From NCBI GenBank assembly GCA_012519465.1, contig JAAYQD010000147.1:1-10129 (forward strand): a stretch of DNA of 10,129 nt, in the 5' to 3' direction. A program made the position numbers and the translations under genes. Numbering within the stretch: position 1 is the stretch's first letter; every line of letters starts with the position of its first letter. This document shows positions 8,165 through 10,129 of this stretch, in pieces. The DNA is from Candidatus Cloacimonadota bacterium (lineage in GTDB: Bacteria > Cloacimonadota > Cloacimonadia > Cloacimonadales > Cloacimonadaceae). Below the pieces are notes generated by a model. That model saw only the letters and a list, made by a program, of their open reading frames with translations. It made no database searches and had not been told where the DNA came from.

Positions 8165-8194
8165 TTGACAGAAACCGACATTATTCAATAAGAT
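8165..8194 (+). promoter_or_regulatory. Sigma70-like promoter of the pseudocaspase unit
   Basis: A perfect TTGACA (8165-8170) is followed after 18 nt by TAAGAT (8189-8194, four of six matches to TATAAT). Transcription would begin near 8200, giving a leader of about 25 nt. It sits immediately after the terminator, as expected for an independent unit. The promoter consensus in this organism's phylum is unknown to me, so the -10 assignment is tentative. Confidence 0.5.
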
Positions 8195-8210
8195 GAAAAC
8201 AAATTTATTG

Positions 8211-8224
8211 AAAGGATGAAAGAG
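8211..8224 (+). promoter_or_regulatory. Ribosome binding site that favours the ATG at 8225
   Basis: AAAGGA (8211-8216) lies 8 nt before the ATG at 8225 but overlaps the alternative ATG at 8216. Initiation at 8216 would leave no spacing, so 8225 is the likelier start. Confidence 0.6.
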
Positions 8225-9493
8225 ATGAAATGGATAACGATGTTTATATTGTTTCTTTTTGCTTGCACACTATCTGCGGATGTTTATGTGAATATTCCAG
8301 ATGGACAGAGTACCTATTTTTATTCGGATTACTTTGCCCTTATCATAGGCAACAGTGACTATCTACACTTTCCTCGGCTGAACAGTGTGAAGCAGGATGT
8401 TCAAGATATCCAAGCCATGTTCAATAGACTTGGCATACCCACCGAGACAAAGGAAAACCTCAGCGGGCAACAGCTTATCCACACTCTAAATCACTTTGTA
8501 GATGTTAATGGCAGTAAGGAAAACCGGGGGCTGATTCTATATTATGCAGGGCATGGCTTTACGGAACGGAATACTATTAATGAACAGATGAGCTATATTA
8601 CTGGTACCGATGCCCAGCTTTATGATAGAGATAAAAGCAACTTCCGTCAAAACAGCGTTTCCATGAATCAGATTAAGGATTATGCAAAGCTCATCAAATC
8701 CAAACATGTCCTCATGATTTTTGATAGTTTCCTTTCAGGCGGTTTCTTTCACAGTGGATCTGAGCTTATTAAAGCGTTAGACGACGAATCTGGACTCCCC
8801 GTTCGTCAATTTATAATAGCAGGTGATGCTGGTGATGAGGTTCCAGATCAAGGCCTTTTCAAAAACGTACTAATAAAAGGTTTCGACTATGGTTTTGCAG
8901 ACCGCAATAAAGATGGCTACGTCACCGGAGAAGAACTTGGTTACTACCTCAGTACTGCGGTGCCAATCTTTTCGAATTATGCTCAGCATCCCCGCTATGG
9001 CAAAATCAAAGAACCTGAATATGATCGTGGGGATTTTGTCTTTGTTATAAAACCACCAATTGAAGGGCCTGAAATAGTGGAATTTGAGATTGATGACGAC
9101 CTCTCTGAGGGGCAAACAGACCTGGAACTACTGGCAAAGCATGAACAGTTTTTGATGGATTTCGGAACCCCACGCCCCGCGGCATCTTTATTTGAAGGTG
9201 ACGGCGAGATGGTGGAATTCGTGGCTTACGACGATGCTCCTGTCATTATAGGAGAATTGAGAGTAGTATATCCAGAATCCGCAAAGCGAACCAATACGCA
9301 GGGAACCGTGGTTTTGGAAGTAGAAGTGTATAGAGATGGCAGAATCGGTAATATCCATGTAAGAAGAAGTATTATTGGTTTGGATCAGGCAGCCATCGAT
9401 GCTGTGCGTAAAGTGAAGTTTCAACCCGGAAAAAGCGGTGGACATCCTGTGGATACCATGGTTATTATCCCCGTTGATTTCCAATTAAATTAG
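8225..9493 (+). CDS. Exported caspase-like (peptidase C14 fold) protein lacking the catalytic Cys, with TonB C-terminal domain
   Basis: 422 residues from ATG 8225; an in-frame ATG at 8216 would add three residues. Residues 1-18 form a Sec signal with likely cleavage after T-L-S-A. The caspase-like domain spans about 36-277: an A-L-I-I-G-N-S-D-Y strand, then Y-Y-A-G-H-G with the catalytic-type His at 110, then F-D-S-F-L-S-G-G at the place of the usual D-S-C-F-S-G-G. Residue 169 is therefore Phe (codon TTC, 8729-8731) instead of the nucleophilic Cys, and no cysteine exists after the signal peptide. Residues 226-237 match an EF-hand-type loop (D-x-N-x-D-G-x-x-T-x-x-E). An acidic linker follows, then a TonB C-terminal-type domain (about 340-422: Y-P-E-S-A, G-T-V-V-L-E-V, L-D-Q-A-A-I-D-A-V, F-Q-P-G-K). 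Inference: a periplasmic or envelope pseudoprotease, possibly a binding or scaffold protein; its partner is unknown. Its DNA is visibly AT-richer than the first operon (sampled lines near 40% GC versus about 60%). It is probably co-transcribed with the next gene, 17 nt away. Confidence 0.85.
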   Translation: MKWITMFILFLFACTLSADVYVNIPDGQSTYFYSDYFALIIGNSDYLHFPRLNSVKQDVQDIQAMFNRLGIPTETKENLSGQQLIHTLNHFVDVNGSKENRGLILYYAGHGFTERNTINEQMSYITGTDAQLYDRDKSNFRQNSVSMNQIKDYAKLIKSKHVLMIFDSFLSGGFFHSGSELIKALDDESGLPVRQFIIAGDAGDEVPDQGLFKNVLIKGFDYGFADRNKDGYVTGEELGYYLSTAVPIFSNYAQHPRYGKIKEPEYDRGDFVFVIKPPIEGPEIVEFEIDDDLSEGQTDLELLAKHEQFLMDFGTPRPAASLFEGDGEMVEFVAYDDAPVIIGELRVVYPESAKRTNTQGTVVLEVEVYRDGRIGNIHVRRSIIGLDQAAIDAVRKVKFQPGKSGGHPVDTMVIIPVDFQLN

Positions 9494-9510
9494 TCTTTGG
9501 GAGTAAAATA

Positions 9511-10129
9511 ATGAAGTTTAACAAAATCGTATTATGCCTGCTTTTGCTGGGCTTGATACCAATCACTGTGTTTGCCGCCAGTGCTGTACCAAATACTGGT
9601 GGCGGAACCAAGAGGCTGGACCTTACCAAAGTGCACAAAGTGGGTAACATTTGGTTGCGCGTAAGTAACTATGGCTTCTTTGGTTCTGGAGATGATATCG
9701 TACCCCAATACCCCTCCTTGGAGTATCCTGGTGGTAGCGGTATAGATTACCTCTATCAAGGTGCACTCTGGTTTGGAGCCAAGAAATACCGCAGAGATAG
9801 TGCCGGACGTAAGCTCTATTGGGTGCACGACAACTATCAGGAAAACTCTGAAACCGTAGCTGAGGGAGCCGCAGCTTGGCATGCCGGCCTCAAGCCTGTG
9901 GTCGATACACTCGTCACCGTGGGATTTGATGGAGACAAAGACCTCTACGAATTCTTGCCTGCCTATAACCCCTTGGTGAGTGCGAATACCGGCGCCATGG
10001 ATCTGTATGACACATACAACGCCATGGACGAAATCGCCACCGCCAGTACCCGTAGACAAAAACGTGGTGTGGACGACGATGGTGACGGTGTGATAGATGA
10101 AGACTTTGTGGGTTATACCTTCCCCTTGC
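9511..10129 (+). CDS. N-terminal part of a large secreted protein with DDDGDG motif (3' end beyond window)
   Basis: The frame stays open from ATG 9511 to the window edge (206 complete codons). GGGAG (9499-9503) sits 7 nt before the ATG and 17 nt separates it from the preceding stop. Residues 1-22 are a strong signal peptide (K-F-N-K start, long Leu/Ile core, V-F-A cleavage site). The mature part has W-L-R-V-S-N-Y-G-F-F-G-S-G (about 48-60), a Y-P-G-G-S-G-I-D-Y-L-Y-Q-G-A-L-W-F-G stretch (about 72-89) and, at 188-198, D-D-D-G-D-G-V-I-D-E-D, which resembles calcium-binding thrombospondin type 3 or dockerin-like loops. I recall this N-terminal pattern in long secreted proteins of Cloacimonadota and neighbouring phyla that often end in a T9SS sorting domain, but the end is not visible and I assign no function. 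Confidence 0.8.
   Translation, partial: MKFNKIVLCLLLLGLIPITVFAASAVPNTGGGTKRLDLTKVHKVGNIWLRVSNYGFFGSGDDIVPQYPSLEYPGGSGIDYLYQGALWFGAKKYRRDSAGRKLYWVHDNYQENSETVAEGAAAWHAGLKPVVDTLVTVGFDGDKDLYEFLPAYNPLVSANTGAMDLYDTYNAMDEIATASTRRQKRGVDDDGDGVIDEDFVGYTFPL

Noticed and set aside
8216..8218. ATG at 8216 as the start of the pseudocaspase gene
   Set aside because: It overlaps the only AAAGGA ribosome binding site. The ATG at 8225 has suitable spacing and gives a more typical signal peptide.
8225..8282. Lipoprotein signal in the pseudocaspase (L-F-A-C at residues 11-14)
   Set aside because: Phe at the -2 position is unusual for a lipobox, and T-L-S-A just after gives a normal signal peptidase I site. Not excluded, only less likely.

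Overview
The window carries five protein genes, all on the + strand, and reads like the genome of a Gram-negative bacterium of the Fibrobacteres-Chlorobi-Bacteroidetes (FCB) assemblage. My best guess is a member of candidate phylum Cloacimonadota (WWE1). The reasons are a FlgD-like/type IX (T9SS) C-terminal sorting domain, a PorV/PorQ-type outer-membrane protein, a PorE-like TPR/propeller/OmpA protein, and a large secreted-protein N-terminus with a DDDGDG motif of a kind I associate with that phylum. The phylum call rests on remembered family patterns, not on a search.

Positions 1-8103 look like one operon (gaps of 10 and 15 nt). It holds (1) the 3' part of a giant secreted repeat protein, with 15 complete chitobiase/beta-hexosaminidase C-terminal-type (CHB_HEX_C) repeats plus one partial and one degenerate copy, then an FN3-like domain and a sorting domain; (2) a PorV/PorQ-family beta-barrel; (3) a PorE-like protein with an N-terminal membrane segment or signal, TPR, PD40 propeller, an unusual acidic 14-residue tandem repeat, a carboxypeptidase-regulatory-like domain and an OmpA peptidoglycan-binding domain. 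A clear rho-independent terminator closes the unit at 8128-8160.

A promoter-like TTGACA-N18-TAAGAT directly follows and drives a second unit. Its first gene (8225-9493) encodes an exported caspase-fold (peptidase C14-like) protein with an EF-hand-like loop and a TonB C-terminal domain. The catalytic histidine motif is intact, but the catalytic cysteine is phenylalanine and the mature chain has no cysteine at all, so it is a predicted pseudocaspase. The second gene (9511 onward) begins a secreted protein that runs off the window; it has no stop codon here and is easily missed.

Taken together, the first operon pairs a likely surface or secreted T9SS cargo with a barrel of the cargo-shuttle family and a protein that could tie the machinery to peptidoglycan. 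The second unit's AT-richer pseudocaspase-TonB fusion is the most unusual gene. There is no tRNA, rRNA, CRISPR array or mobile element that I can support. The only intergenic stretch longer than 20 nt (8104-8224) is explained by the terminator, promoter and ribosome binding site.
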